Assembly (NCBI GenBank): GCA_017858325.1
Contig: JAFMBT010000003.1
Coordinates: 33,233 to 97,232, forward strand
DNA: 64,000 nt
DNA from: Candidatus Planktophila sp.
GTDB taxonomy: Bacteria; Actinomycetota; Actinomycetes; Nanopelagicales; Nanopelagicaceae
Reading direction: 5' to 3'
The notes below the pieces were generated by a model. It had not been told where the DNA came from. It searched no databases and saw only the letters and a list, made by a program, of their open reading frames with translations. Below, piece after piece: positions 29,248 to 37,452 of the stretch (the first letter of the stretch is position 1; the number at the start of each line of letters is the position of its first letter). The translations under genes were made by a program, and so were the position numbers.

Positions 29248-29850
29248 CTGAGGAACGAATACTTCTCTGATTACTCGATTAACTAGAGAAATATAGGCAT
29301 CGTTATCAACAGGTGTCTCACTCAAGTCATCGACGATCTTGCCTAAGGTCCACGCCTGCATCAAAACTGCGAGGGCATGCGGCTGAACTTCAGGATTACA
29401 GAGCCCGCGCGCTTGAGCACCGCTGATTAATTCTGCGAGAACATCTGTTAAGCGCTGTTGCTCATGGCGCAATAGATCTGACATTCGAGGACTTGTAATC
29501 GCTCTACCAATTGTGAGTGCTCGTTCTTGGCGCGCACGTTGCATGCCCTCACCTTGAGTGACTGCAGAAATCTTCACTAAGCCTAGATAAAAGCCTTCAG
29601 CTGTTGTTGCCGATTCAAGAAGTGATCTCAGCGATACAATATTTGTATCTACATAACGAGCAAAGCGGGAAATCATTGCTGCTTCAAGAAGGTGATAGAT
29701 ATCTTCGAAGTGATGATAAAGCGATCCTTTAGAAATACTTGATCGATCCAAGACCATCTCAACTGTAATTTCATCAAAGCGATATTTATCTAAGAGGTCT
29801 GCGGCACAGTCAATGAGTGCGGCTTTAGTCGGATGCATCGCCTTCGGCAT
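29242..29850 (-). CDS. TetR family transcriptional regulator
   Basis: A 202-residue repressor with the N-terminal helix-turn-helix FDEITVEMVLDRSS followed by ISKGSLYHHFEDIYHLLEA, the classic TetR recognition helix. The C-terminal ligand domain has no recognisable effector signature. It converges on rho. Upstream of its ATG a palindrome overlaps a plausible promoter, which suggests autorepression. No obvious divergent target gene exists, since the next plus-strand gene is rpmE; targets may be elsewhere. Confidence 0.9.
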   Translation of the reverse strand: MPKAMHPTKAALIDCAADLLDKYRFDEITVEMVLDRSSISKGSLYHHFEDIYHLLEAAMISRFARYVDTNIVSLRSLLESATTAEGFYLGLVKISAVTQGEGMQRARQERALTIGRAITSPRMSDLLRHEQQRLTDVLAELISGAQARGLCNPEVQPHALAVLMQAWTLGKIVDDLSETPVDNDAYISLVNRVIREVFVPQK

Positions 29851-29891
29851 GACAATATTGTTGCAAGCAAGTTGTGATTCTGCCTAATCTG

Positions 29892-29926
29892 ATTATGAGC
29901 GGTTGTACTAGTTTATTACAACCACT
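29892..29926 (-). promoter_or_regulatory. Candidate promoter and operator of the tetR-type gene
   Basis: On the minus strand TTGTAA (29916-29921) and CATAAT (29892-29897) are 18 bases apart, a plausible -35/-10 pair. The inverted repeat GGTTGTA/TACAACC (29901-29907 and 29917-29923, nine-base centre) covers the -35 box and spacer, where a bound repressor would block polymerase. The same hairpin is followed by five T on the plus strand, so a terminator function is the alternative. Confidence 0.5.
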
Positions 29927-30007
29927 TTTTGAAGGTTTTTTCACCGGAAACTCACAAACTTGATCCGCATATTTGAATCGGTAGCAGAAACATTGAGCAA
30001 GGCCTGG

Positions 30008-30040
30008 AGAGTGGAGTCTTAGTAACTATCCACTCTTTTT
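30008..30040 (+). terminator. Orphan Rho-independent terminator
   Basis: AGAGTGGA (30008-30015) pairs with TCCACTCT (30029-30036) around a 13-base loop, then TTTT. No plus-strand gene ends nearby: the closest upstream, rho, stops ~800 bases earlier. It may end a short untracked RNA or attenuate transcription into rpmE. The rest of the 366-base gap holds the tetR operator and the L31 leader. Confidence 0.6.
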
Positions 30041-30067
30041 AAGGAAGAAATACGTCTCAAATTGGGG

Positions 30068-30200
30068 TGGATTGGCTCTTCTCCGCATAAGCCCGCATAT
30101 CGCGGGCATCGATTTCTCAGGCGCGGGGGAGAGCCGATACTCTTTACCCCTATCAATCGAGCACTTGGTTCACTTACCTGAAGTAGGAAAGACCCAAGTC
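30068..30200 (+). ncRNA. Candidate ribosomal protein L31 leader RNA
   Basis: A structured leader just upstream of rpmE. The outer stem GGCTCTTCTCC (30074-30084) pairs with GGGGGAGAGCC (30125-30135) and extends by three pairs. Inside it, GCCCGC/GCGGGC forms a hairpin with a five-base loop. A second helix, ACTTGG/CCAAGT (30163-30168, 30194-30199), ends close to the ribosome-binding site. L31 leaders that allow autogenous control have been described for several phyla, including Actinobacteria; matching this one to that family is an inference without a covariance search. Confidence 0.6.
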
Positions 30201-30216
30201 GAAGAAGAGGAAAATT

Positions 30217-30432
30217 ATGAAGCCAGAGATTCATCCAGAATATAAAGAGACCCAAGTAACGTGCGGTTGCGGTGAAAAGTTTGTTACCCGCTCAACAGTT
30301 GCTAGCGGTTCAATCTACGTTGAAGTATGTTCAGTCTGCCACCCGTTCTACACAGGTAAGCAGCGCATTCTTGATACTGGTGGACGAGTCGCCAAGTTCG
30401 AAGAGCGCTTCGGAAAAAAGACAGCTAACTAG
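30217..30432 (+). CDS. rpmE: 50S ribosomal protein L31 (zinc-binding form)
   Basis: A 71-residue L31 with the zinc site Cys16-x-Cys18 and Cys38-x-x-Cys41, so the zinc-containing (C+) paralogue rather than YkgM-like. It starts with the typical KPEIHPEY and contains [14 protein letters not shown] precedes ATG. It is framed by a structured leader and its own terminator. L31 bridges the two ribosomal subunits. Confidence 0.97.
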   Translation: MKPEIHPEYKETQVTCGCGEKFVTRSTVASGSIYVEVCSVCHPFYTGKQRILDTGGRVAKFEERFGKKTAN

Positions 30433-30438
30433 CTTTTC

Positions 30439-30489
30439 AAAGAGACCGCCTCGCTCGCCCTTGTGGCTAGCGGTGCGGTCTCTTTATTT
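30439..30489 (+). terminator. Rho-independent terminator after rpmE
   Basis: AAAGAGACCGC (30439-30449) and GCGGTCTCTTT (30475-30485) form an 11-bp perfect stem with a 25-base apical region, ending in a T-rich tail. It separates rpmE from prfA. Confidence 0.8.
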
Positions 30490-30540
30490 CTTACTGCAGA
30501 ACCCGTGCCTAACTACAGAAGTGAGAGAAAGGAGTCAGTG

Positions 30541-31623
30541 ATGAGTAACGATCGTTTTGCATCAGCGCACGAGATGGTTCGTGAGTATCAAGAACTTGAA
30601 AAACTCATGGCTGATCCTTCAATTCATGAAGACCAAGGTAAAGCGCGCCAACTCGGCCGTCGCTATGCCCAACTCGGGCCGGTTGTTGCTGGATTTAATG
30701 AATGGAAATCAGCAGCCGAAGATCTAGAGGCGGCGAAAGAGATGGCGCTAGATGATCCAGATTTCGCCTCTGAAATTCCAGCACTAGAAGAAACTGTAGA
30801 GCGCACAGCAACTCGGCTGGAAGAGCTTTTATTGCCAAGAGATCCCAATGATGATCGCGATGTGATCATTGAGGTAAAGGCTGGTGCAGGAGGGGATGAA
30901 TCAGCGCTCTTCGCTGGTGATTTAGTACGAATGTATCAACGCTATGCCGAAAAGCGCGGCTGGAAGATTGAGATCATTGATATGACTGAATCTGATCTCG
31001 GTGGATATAAAGATATTTCTATGGCCGTTAAATCAAAAGGGAGCGCTGAACCAGGAACTACACCATATGCGCGCTTAAAGTTTGAAGGCGGAGTTCACCG
31101 CGTACAACGCGTTCCAGAAACTGAAAGCCAGGGAAGAATCCACACCTCAGCTGCCGGAGTACTCGTTTTGCCTGAAGCAGAAGAAATCGATGTTGAGTTA
31201 AATATGAATGATGTACGCGTTGATGTGTATCGCTCATCTGGCCCGGGTGGTCAATCAGTGAACACAACTGACTCGGCAGTTCGACTCACACATGTGCCGA
31301 CAGGAATCGTTGTCTCCTGTCAGAATGAAAAATCTCAGCTTCAAAATAAAGAATCTGCGCTGCGCATCTTAAGAGCCCGACTTTTAGCCGATGCGCAGGA
31401 GAAGGCAGAGGCGGCGGCGATGGCCGAGCGTAAGAGCCAAGTGCGTACCGTTGATCGATCAGAGCGCATTAGAACGTATAACTATCCTGAAAATCGCCTG
31501 AGTGATCACCGCGTCAACTACAAATCTAATAATCTCGATGCAGTCCTCAATGGCGAGCTTGATGATGTTGTTCAAGCGCTGCTCGATGCAGATAAGGCTG
31601 CCAAGTTAGCTTCAACTGATTAA
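30541..31623 (+). CDS. prfA: Peptide chain release factor 1
   Basis: A 360-residue class I release factor. GGQ at residues 236-238 catalyses peptidyl-tRNA hydrolysis, and Pro-Glu-Thr at 192-194 is the P-x-T codon-reading tripeptide of RF1 (UAG/UAA). ATG is preceded by AAAGGAG; an in-frame GTG 78 bases upstream would run into the rpmE terminator. prmC follows eight bases later and its product methylates the GGQ glutamine. Confidence 0.97.
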   Translation: MSNDRFASAHEMVREYQELEKLMADPSIHEDQGKARQLGRRYAQLGPVVAGFNEWKSAAEDLEAAKEMALDDPDFASEIPALEETVERTATRLEELLLPRDPNDDRDVIIEVKAGAGGDESALFAGDLVRMYQRYAEKRGWKIEIIDMTESDLGGYKDISMAVKSKGSAEPGTTPYARLKFEGGVHRVQRVPETESQGRIHTSAAGVLVLPEAEEIDVELNMNDVRVDVYRSSGPGGQSVNTTDSAVRLTHVPTGIVVSCQNEKSQLQNKESALRILRARLLADAQEKAEAAAMAERKSQVRTVDRSERIRTYNYPENRLSDHRVNYKSNNLDAVLNGELDDVVQALLDADKAAKLASTD

Positions 31624-31630
31624 GAGTGAG

Positions 31631-32488
31631 ATGATGGACTTTAAAGAATTCTTAGGGACTGGTAAAGAACAACTTCGCGCTGTGGGCATCGATGCCACTG
31701 ACGCCGAACACTTGATGGCATACGCGCTCGGCATCTCTCGTATGGATTTGCATAACCCAGTGATAGTTGACGATCGCCTGGCAAATTTCGGTGACCTCAC
31801 AATTCTGGAGGAAACATTCTGGAAACTTCTCGATGCCAGAGCAGCACACCAACCGCTACAGTATTTAACGGGCGTTTCCTACTTTCGCTATCTTGAAATA
31901 CAAGTGGGTCCCGGAGTATTAGTTCCTCGACCAGAATCAGAGTTACTTGTTCAAGCTGTTTTAGATCACCTCGAGAATGTCACCGAAACGGTCAGCGTTG
32001 TCGACCTTGGATCTGGATCAGGAGCACTTGCCCTTGCTATTTCTACCGAAAATGAGAAGACGCGCGTGATTGCAGTGGAGAAAGATCAGGCTGCAATTGA
32101 ATGGCTGAAGAAGAATGTTGCACGAATAAATGAGCAGGTGCGCATCGTCGAAAGTGATGTCGTAGATGCCCTTGAAGGCGTTAAGTGCGATGTTGTCATT
32201 GCAAATCCTCCCTATGTTCCAGATAGCCAGGTACTTCCGCGCGATGTCGCAGAACATGAGCCAGCCGTTGCACTATTTGGTGGGCCCTCAGGCCTTGATA
32301 TTCCTGGGCGCTTCATTGATACAGCAACTCGCCTGCTTAAGCCTGGTGGATTCCTAGCAATCGAGCACACCGAAGATCAAGGTGATGCGATCGCATCTTT
32401 ACTAGCTGAGAATTTTCTTAATATCATTACGCATCGAGATCTCAACAAGCGGCCTCGCTACACCACTGCAATAAGGGGCAAGGAGTAA
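31631..32488 (+). CDS. prmC: Release factor glutamine methyltransferase
   Basis: A 285-residue SAM-dependent methyltransferase. A helical N-terminal domain is followed by the SAM loop DLGSGSGAL (about residues 125-133) and NPPYVP at 192-197, the signature of glutamine N5-methylation. It modifies the GGQ of RF1 and RF2. Two adjacent ATG codons can start it. The next gene begins two bases after the stop. Confidence 0.95.
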   Translation: MMDFKEFLGTGKEQLRAVGIDATDAEHLMAYALGISRMDLHNPVIVDDRLANFGDLTILEETFWKLLDARAAHQPLQYLTGVSYFRYLEIQVGPGVLVPRPESELLVQAVLDHLENVTETVSVVDLGSGSGALALAISTENEKTRVIAVEKDQAAIEWLKKNVARINEQVRIVESDVVDALEGVKCDVVIANPPYVPDSQVLPRDVAEHEPAVALFGGPSGLDIPGRFIDTATRLLKPGGFLAIEHTEDQGDAIASLLAENFLNIITHRDLNKRPRYTTAIRGKE

Positions 32489-32490
32489 TT

Positions 32491-33141
32491 GTGGCCACTC
32501 ACGTTACCTTTGATCAATCTAATCCCGCAGAGCATGTGGCACTTGCTGCAAAATCTCTACGTGACGGATTCGTTATCGTCGCCCCACATGAAAATGGTTA
32601 TATCTTCTTAGCTGATGCATTCAGTCCAGACTCTGTTCGTGCAATGCATGTTTTGCGTGGGGATAATCTTGGAGTCGCTTGCCAAGTTCTTGTTGCAGAT
32701 CAATCAGCAATTGAAGGACTCTCGCGCGAAGTAAGCGATGACATTCGCGCACTCGCTCAATCCTTTTGGCCTGGTCCACTCTCACTCACATTACGTCCAC
32801 AACTAGGTCTGAGCTGGGACTTGGGTGATGGCGGAAAGTTAGATTGGTTTAGTGTGCGATCTCCGCGCCATCTTTTTCTGCAGAAGTTATTGAAAGAGAC
32901 GGGACCTCTCGCATCAGCAAGTGCGGCTCTAGCCGGTCACCCGCCTCTACTCGATACTGACGGGTTAAAGCTGCTCGGCCACGAGATTGCTTTACTCGTT
33001 ACAGATGGGGTCATTGATCCCATGCCAGCATCAACGGTAATTGAGATAGATAAGTCACAGGCTCGCTTACTGCGTGAGGGTGCCATCTCGAAGAGTGACA
33101 TTGAGAAAGTCATTACGACACCCCTAATCACTTCAGGCTAG
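32491..33141 (+). CDS. Divergent TsaC/Sua5-type YrdC-domain protein
   Basis: A 216-residue YrdC-fold protein in the position of the Mycobacterium Sua5-like gene (after prmC). It keeps FWPGPLSLTLRP, LSWDLGDGG, VRSPRHLF and LLREGAI. The motifs that bind threonine, bicarbonate and ATP in threonylcarbamoyl-AMP synthases are altered: the usual PTETVYGL is APHENGYIFL, the KGR motif is LRGDN, and SANxSG is SASAALAG. Either this lineage uses a strongly drifted enzyme or another protein makes t6A. It starts with GTG. Confidence 0.75.
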   Translation: MATHVTFDQSNPAEHVALAAKSLRDGFVIVAPHENGYIFLADAFSPDSVRAMHVLRGDNLGVACQVLVADQSAIEGLSREVSDDIRALAQSFWPGPLSLTLRPQLGLSWDLGDGGKLDWFSVRSPRHLFLQKLLKETGPLASASAALAGHPPLLDTDGLKLLGHEIALLVTDGVIDPMPASTVIEIDKSQARLLREGAISKSDIEKVITTPLITSG

Positions 33142-33151
33142 GCTTGCCGCC

Positions 33152-34414
33152 ATGACCGACACTTTTTATGGCCCAGATTTTGAACTTTTGGCAGCGCAAG
33201 ATCCTGCTATTTCAGCAGTTTTGCTATCAGAGTTAGAGCGCCAACAGAAGAATCTTCAACTGATCGCTTCGGAAAACTTCACCTCACGCGCGGTCCTGGC
33301 AACCCTTGGCTCGACACTTTCCAATAAATATGCTGAAGGCTATCCGGGAAAGCGTTATTACGGTGGCTGCGAAGAAGTTGATATTGCAGAGAACATTGCA
33401 ATTGACCGTGCCAAGTCTCTCTTCGGTGCAGAGCATGCAAATGTCCAGCCACATTCTGGAGCAAGTGCCAACGTTGCGATTTATCAGGCATTTACAAAAC
33501 CTGGCGATACCGTTTTAGCAATGTCGCTTCCACATGGAGGCCATCTCACCCATGGTTCAAAAGTTAACTTTTCCGGCAAGTGGTTTAACGTAGTTTCTTA
33601 CGGTGTTCGCCAAGATAACGAGTTAATTGATTATGACGAGCTTCGCGATAGTGCGATTGCCAATAAGCCAAAGATGATCTGTTCTGGAGCTACCGCTTAT
33701 CCATCATTGATTGATTTTGAAAAGGTACGCCAAATTTGTGATGAAGTAGGTGCGATTATGTGGGTGGATGCTGCTCACTTCATCGGACTTGTTGCTGGTA
33801 AGGCGATTCCGTCACCTGTTCCGTATGCAGATGTTGTTTCATTTACAACACATAAAGTTTTGCGTGGACCTCGCGGTGGAATGATTTTGAGCAAGGCAGA
33901 ACATGCTGCAGCGCTAGATAAGGCAGTCTTTCCTGGTATGCAAGGCGGTCCGATTATGTCTGCAGTTGCTGGAAAGGCTGTTGCACTCGCCGAATGCGCA
34001 ACCCCGGCATATCAAAAGTATGCGAAAGATGTGATTGTTAATGCCCAAGCTCTAGCCGCAGCCCTGGAAGGTGAAGGAATGCGCGCAGTATCTGGCGGAA
34101 CACAGACCCACCTTGCTCTGATGGATATTCGATCAACGGGTGTCAATGGAAAAGTTGCCGATGAACGTTGCGGCGCAGCAGGAATAGTTCTCAACAAAAA
34201 CTCAATCCCATTTGACCCAGAGGCACCATCTGTCACGAGTGGGATTCGCGTAGGAACTCCGGCAACCACAACACAAGGTATGGGCGTAGACCAGATGAAG
34301 ATCATCGCATCGCTTATCGCTCGTGCAATTAAGACCGATGATGCAGCGGCACATGCTGTAATTAAGGCTGAAGTTCACGGCCTCACCGCACAGTTTCCGA
34401 TTTATCAAGGATAA
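33152..34414 (+). CDS. glyA: Serine hydroxymethyltransferase
   Basis: A 420-residue fold-type I PLP enzyme converting serine and tetrahydrofolate to glycine and methylene-THF. It has QLIASENFTS and YAEGYPGKRYYGGCE near the N-terminus and the PLP lysine in FTTHKVLRGPRGG. Compared with Mycobacterium, glyA is inserted between the tsaC-like and wecA-like genes. The lengths and all family motifs are intact. Confidence 0.97.
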   Translation: MTDTFYGPDFELLAAQDPAISAVLLSELERQQKNLQLIASENFTSRAVLATLGSTLSNKYAEGYPGKRYYGGCEEVDIAENIAIDRAKSLFGAEHANVQPHSGASANVAIYQAFTKPGDTVLAMSLPHGGHLTHGSKVNFSGKWFNVVSYGVRQDNELIDYDELRDSAIANKPKMICSGATAYPSLIDFEKVRQICDEVGAIMWVDAAHFIGLVAGKAIPSPVPYADVVSFTTHKVLRGPRGGMILSKAEHAAALDKAVFPGMQGGPIMSAVAGKAVALAECATPAYQKYAKDVIVNAQALAAALEGEGMRAVSGGTQTHLALMDIRSTGVNGKVADERCGAAGIVLNKNSIPFDPEAPSVTSGIRVGTPATTTQGMGVDQMKIIASLIARAIKTDDAAAHAVIKAEVHGLTAQFPIYQG

Positions 34415-34440
34415 GTTCTCCTAGGTACTAGGATTTTAGA

Positions 34441-35547
34441 ATGCGCGAGTACCTGCTTACCTTGTTTCTTGCAGCAGCACTCTGTTATGTAGTGACACCA
34501 CTTGTGCGCACCTGGGCCGTTCGGTTTGGTGCAGTTGCTCAAGTCCGTACACGAGATGTGCACACCACGCCAACTCCTCGTTGGGGTGGCCTTGCGATGT
34601 GGATCTCAATGAGTATCACCTTTGCCATTGTTCATAATCTTGAGCTGGTCGGTAAGTCATTTGGGCGCGAGACGCAAGGAATTTTCCTCGCTGGCACTTT
34701 CTTGGTTGCACTCGGCATGCTTGATGATCGATTTGAACTCGATGCACTTACAAAACTTGCCGGTCAGGCACTGGCTGCCGGTATCCTCTTACTCTTTGGA
34801 ATTCAAATTCTCTGGTTACCGATAAACGGTGTCATTACCTTGCCGCCCAGTATCGGACAACTTGTCACAGTGCTTATTGTTCTAGTGACAATCAACGCGG
34901 TGAACTTTATCGATGGCCTTGATGGCCTAGCTGCAGGAATTGTGGCGATTTCGGGAATTGCATTCTTCGCATTCGCTTATCTCTTGGCCGTTGTCTATGG
35001 CTTTAGTCGTGCTGGAGCTCCATCGCTGATTACAGCAATCCTTGTTGGAGTCTGTATCGGATTCTTAGCTCACAACGCGCACCCTGCAGCAATTTTTATG
35101 GGCGACTCAGGCTCTATGTTTTTAGGGCTAATGTTGGCCGCCTCTGCCATCACCTTAACTGGCCAAGTTGACCCCAATGCGATCTCTGCCGAAAAGCTTG
35201 GCCCTGCCACATTACCGCTACTCCTACCCTTTGCAGTTCTTGCAATTCCATTAGCGGATTTAATTCTCGCTATTCTGCGCAGGCTTAAGGCAGGTAAATC
35301 TCCCTTTGCATCAGATAAAAAACATTTACACCACAGAATTATGCGTGCTGGAAATACACAACAACGCACTGCATTCATTATGTATCTATGGACTGCGACA
35401 ATTGCCTTTCCAGTGACCGTTCTAGCTTTTGCTCCCATCTGGGTAGCAGCGTTAACAGCTATTGCCTTACTTGTCTTTACAATAGTGTTCTCTTTAGGTA
35501 AATCAAAGATGTATCCAGATGGCAAACCAGTTATTGAGGAGCGTTGA
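34441..35547 (+). CDS. wecA: Undecaprenyl-phosphate sugar-1-phosphate transferase (WecA/MraY family)
   Basis: A 368-residue membrane enzyme with about eleven helices. Acidic catalytic loops are present: MLDDRFEL, NFIDGLDGLAAG and AIFMGDSGS, and the preceding segment HNAHPA matches the HAHPA-like sugar-recognition loop of WecA/TagO rather than MraY. It links UDP-activated N-acetyl-sugar phosphate to the C55 lipid carrier, starting wall-glycan (arabinogalactan-type or teichoic-like) synthesis. The orthologue Rv1302 lies in the same place before the atp operon. Confidence 0.9.
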   Translation: MREYLLTLFLAAALCYVVTPLVRTWAVRFGAVAQVRTRDVHTTPTPRWGGLAMWISMSITFAIVHNLELVGKSFGRETQGIFLAGTFLVALGMLDDRFELDALTKLAGQALAAGILLLFGIQILWLPINGVITLPPSIGQLVTVLIVLVTINAVNFIDGLDGLAAGIVAISGIAFFAFAYLLAVVYGFSRAGAPSLITAILVGVCIGFLAHNAHPAAIFMGDSGSMFLGLMLAASAITLTGQVDPNAISAEKLGPATLPLLLPFAVLAIPLADLILAILRRLKAGKSPFASDKKHLHHRIMRAGNTQQRTAFIMYLWTATIAFPVTVLAFAPIWVAALTAIALLVFTIVFSLGKSKMYPDGKPVIEER

Positions 35548-35987
35548 TGTCAAATCAAGATTCAACCAATCCCACAGCCGAGAGCACAATGCTGAAAGGC
35601 GCTCTGGTTCCAACAATCATTGTTGGTATTACCTGCATCGCACTCTTCTCAGTTCTTAAAGGAATCCACGGATTCTATGGTGCGCTCGTTGCTCAAGTAG
35701 TTGTTGTCATATTCTTCTTGGTCCATCTGTTAATTTCAAAACTTTCACGCAATCTCGACCCGATGGCCACAATGGCACTTGCTATGTTCTCCTACTTTGC
35801 CAAGGTCATGGTCATGGGAGCTTTCCTTCTTATCCTCACCAAGTTCACATCTCGAGAAGTGATCGATCGAACCTCATTTGGTATCACCGCCCTTGTACTC
35901 ACCACCGCCTGGCTCGGTGGGGAGATCAAGAGTTATCTATCGCTGAAAATTCATCTACCATTGCCGCCTAAGCCCCAAAACCTCTAA
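35547..35987 (+). CDS. AtpI-like four-helix membrane protein
   Basis: A 146-residue protein with four hydrophobic helices, located directly ahead of the ATP synthase genes as Rv1303 is in Mycobacterium. The pattern fits ATP synthase protein I-like proteins, which have been proposed to help assemble the c-ring or carry magnesium. The ATG overlaps the wecA stop (TGATG); a TTG three bases upstream is possible. The C-terminus is Pro/Lys-rich (PLPPKPQNL). Confidence 0.7.
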   Translation: MSNQDSTNPTAESTMLKGALVPTIIVGITCIALFSVLKGIHGFYGALVAQVVVVIFFLVHLLISKLSRNLDPMATMALAMFSYFAKVMVMGAFLLILTKFTSREVIDRTSFGITALVLTTAWLGGEIKSYLSLKIHLPLPPKPQNL

Positions 35988-35988
35988 C

Positions 35989-36075
35989 GGGGATGACGGG
36001 GATGACAGGGATAAGGGCGATGATGGTGGCCCAAGAGTAAGCAACCGAGCAGTAAGCAACCGAGCAGTAAGAAGG
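35989..36075 (+). repeat. Short tandem repeats between two small atp-leader genes
   Basis: Two adjacent repeat types fill this 98-base gap: a degenerate 9-base unit (GGGGATGAC, about four copies) and a 15-base unit (GAGCAGTAAGCAACC) with two copies plus partial ends, best copies at 36035-36074. They look like replication-slippage products ahead of the next ribosome-binding site. Confidence 0.7.
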
Positions 36076-36085
36076 AGTCGTTGGG

Positions 36086-36277
36086 ATGAGCGGTAATCGG
36101 GAAGAAAATGCCCTCTGGTCAATCTTTGGATATCTCATATCTGGACTTCTTTTCTGGGGCGGAATCGGCTGGGCTGGAGATCGCTGGCTCGGAACTACCT
36201 ATCTCACCTTGGTAGGCCTTCTTGTTGGGGCTGGAGGAGCGATCTACCTCGTGTGGCTGCGCTTCGGACGAGAGTAG
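36086..36277 (+). CDS. AtpZ/AtpI-type small F1F0-ATPase-associated protein
   Basis: A 63-residue protein with two helices (ALWSIFGYLISGLLFWGGIG and YLTLVGLLVGAGGAIYLVWL), ending Arg-Phe-Gly-Arg-Glu. The shape and Gly-rich helices match AtpZ/AtpI-like proteins found ahead of atpB; AtpZ-AtpI of other bacteria form a Mg/Ca transporter. It is preceded by AAGGAG and followed by a 119-base gap that probably carries the main atp promoter. Confidence 0.75.
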   Translation: MSGNREENALWSIFGYLISGLLFWGGIGWAGDRWLGTTYLTLVGLLVGAGGAIYLVWLRFGRE

Positions 36278-36396
36278 ATAGCTGTGCAGGGGTAAGCGAA
36301 TTCTTACGTAGTGGATTTCACACCCGAGAGTTTTCCCCATAAGGTTGGCCTGCTTGTAACCTTCCCCAGTATCCCTGCTACCTCATAGGAGTTTGT

Positions 36397-37188
36397 GTGC
36401 TCGCGTCAGTCCGCTCAGCTACCGAAGGTGATGGATTCGTCCCACCCGGTACCAAGGACTTTGACCTTCCTCCCATCATCGAAGGCGTTGAATGGTTTAC
36501 AAAGCCGGTACTACTTGTAATGGTTTCAGTTGTTCTTATCTCAGTATTTTTCGTTCTCTCTGCTCGTAAAGCAGCTGTAGTTCCAAGTAAATTCCAGTTT
36601 GCTGGCGAGAGCATCTACGGATTTGTGCGTAATGACCTAGCAAAAGACATCATCGGTCACGAATTCATGCGCTTTGTACCTTATCTCTTCACCCTCTTTG
36701 TTTTCATCTTAACTAACAATATTTTTGGAATCGTTCCTTTCTTACAATTCCCGACGATGTCTCATGTTGCCTTCCCATATGTGCTCGCAGCCTTGTCATT
36801 CTTTGTTTTCCACTACGTGGGAGTGCGTAAGCACGGCGTCATTAAGTACATCAAAGACATCGCATTCATGCCAGGGGTTCCAAAGCCGGTTTACATTCTT
36901 CTCACACCTATTGAGTTAGCAACATTCTTCCTTGTGCGCCCTTTGACGCTCTCACTGCGTCTTTTTGCAAATATGTTTGCTGGCCATTTGCTTCTCTTGG
37001 TCTTCATCCTGGGCGGTGAGTACATGCTTAATGATTCTCTCTTGATTATGAAGCTATTTGCCCCATTCTCTTTCCTGTTCGGTATTGCACTCACATTCTT
37101 CGAATTTATGGTGCAATGCCTACAGGCATATATCTTCACCCTTTTGACCGCTCTCTATATCGCCGGCGCCCTTGCCGACGAGCATTAA
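36397..37188 (+). CDS. atpB: ATP synthase F0 subunit a
   Basis: A 263-residue membrane subunit forming the proton half-channels. The essential stator Arg is in LTLSLRLFANMFAGH. GTG start with AGGAG six bases upstream. First structural gene of the atpBEFHAGDC operon, in the standard order. Confidence 0.96.
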   Translation: MLASVRSATEGDGFVPPGTKDFDLPPIIEGVEWFTKPVLLVMVSVVLISVFFVLSARKAAVVPSKFQFAGESIYGFVRNDLAKDIIGHEFMRFVPYLFTLFVFILTNNIFGIVPFLQFPTMSHVAFPYVLAALSFFVFHYVGVRKHGVIKYIKDIAFMPGVPKPVYILLTPIELATFFLVRPLTLSLRLFANMFAGHLLLLVFILGGEYMLNDSLLIMKLFAPFSFLFGIALTFFEFMVQCLQAYIFTLLTALYIAGALADEH

Positions 37189-37244
37189 GACGGCCAAGCA
37201 GTTCAGAACACCACGTCGCACCACCTAACGAAAGGTAAGAAAAC

Positions 37245-37448
37245 ATGGAAGGCACACTCAACCTGGTTGGTTTTGGCCTCTCAGCAATTGGTCCAGCTAT
37301 CGCAACAGGCATGATCTTCGCTGCATACATCAACGGCGTCGCTCGTCAGCCTGAAGCTCGTAGCGTTCTACAGCCAATCGCGTTCCTCGGATTCGCGCTC
37401 GCTGAAGCTCTCGCTCTCTTCGGACTCGTTCTCGCATTCGTACTCTAA
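37245..37448 (+). CDS. atpE: ATP synthase F0 subunit c
   Basis: A 67-residue hairpin, shorter than the usual 70-85. The proton-carrying acid is Glu54 in [11 protein letters not shown]; the polar loop is ARQPEA. The glycine motif of helix 1, normally GxGxGxG, reads Gly16-x-Ala18-x-Ala20-x-Gly22 here. No sodium-binding Gln/Ser-Thr signature is present, so protons are the likely ion. AAAGG precedes the ATG. Confidence 0.96.
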   Translation: MEGTLNLVGFGLSAIGPAIATGMIFAAYINGVARQPEARSVLQPIAFLGFALAEALALFGLVLAFVL

Positions 37449-37452
37449 AAAA

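Noticed and set aside
30463..30540. Longer N-terminus for release factor 1
   Set aside because: The extension reads through the rpmE terminator and has no family similarity; the ATG at 30541 has a strong AAAGGAG site.
36035..36074. 15-base repeats considered as a CRISPR-like array
   Set aside because: Units are adjacent with no spacers, only two to three copies, and no cas genes are present.
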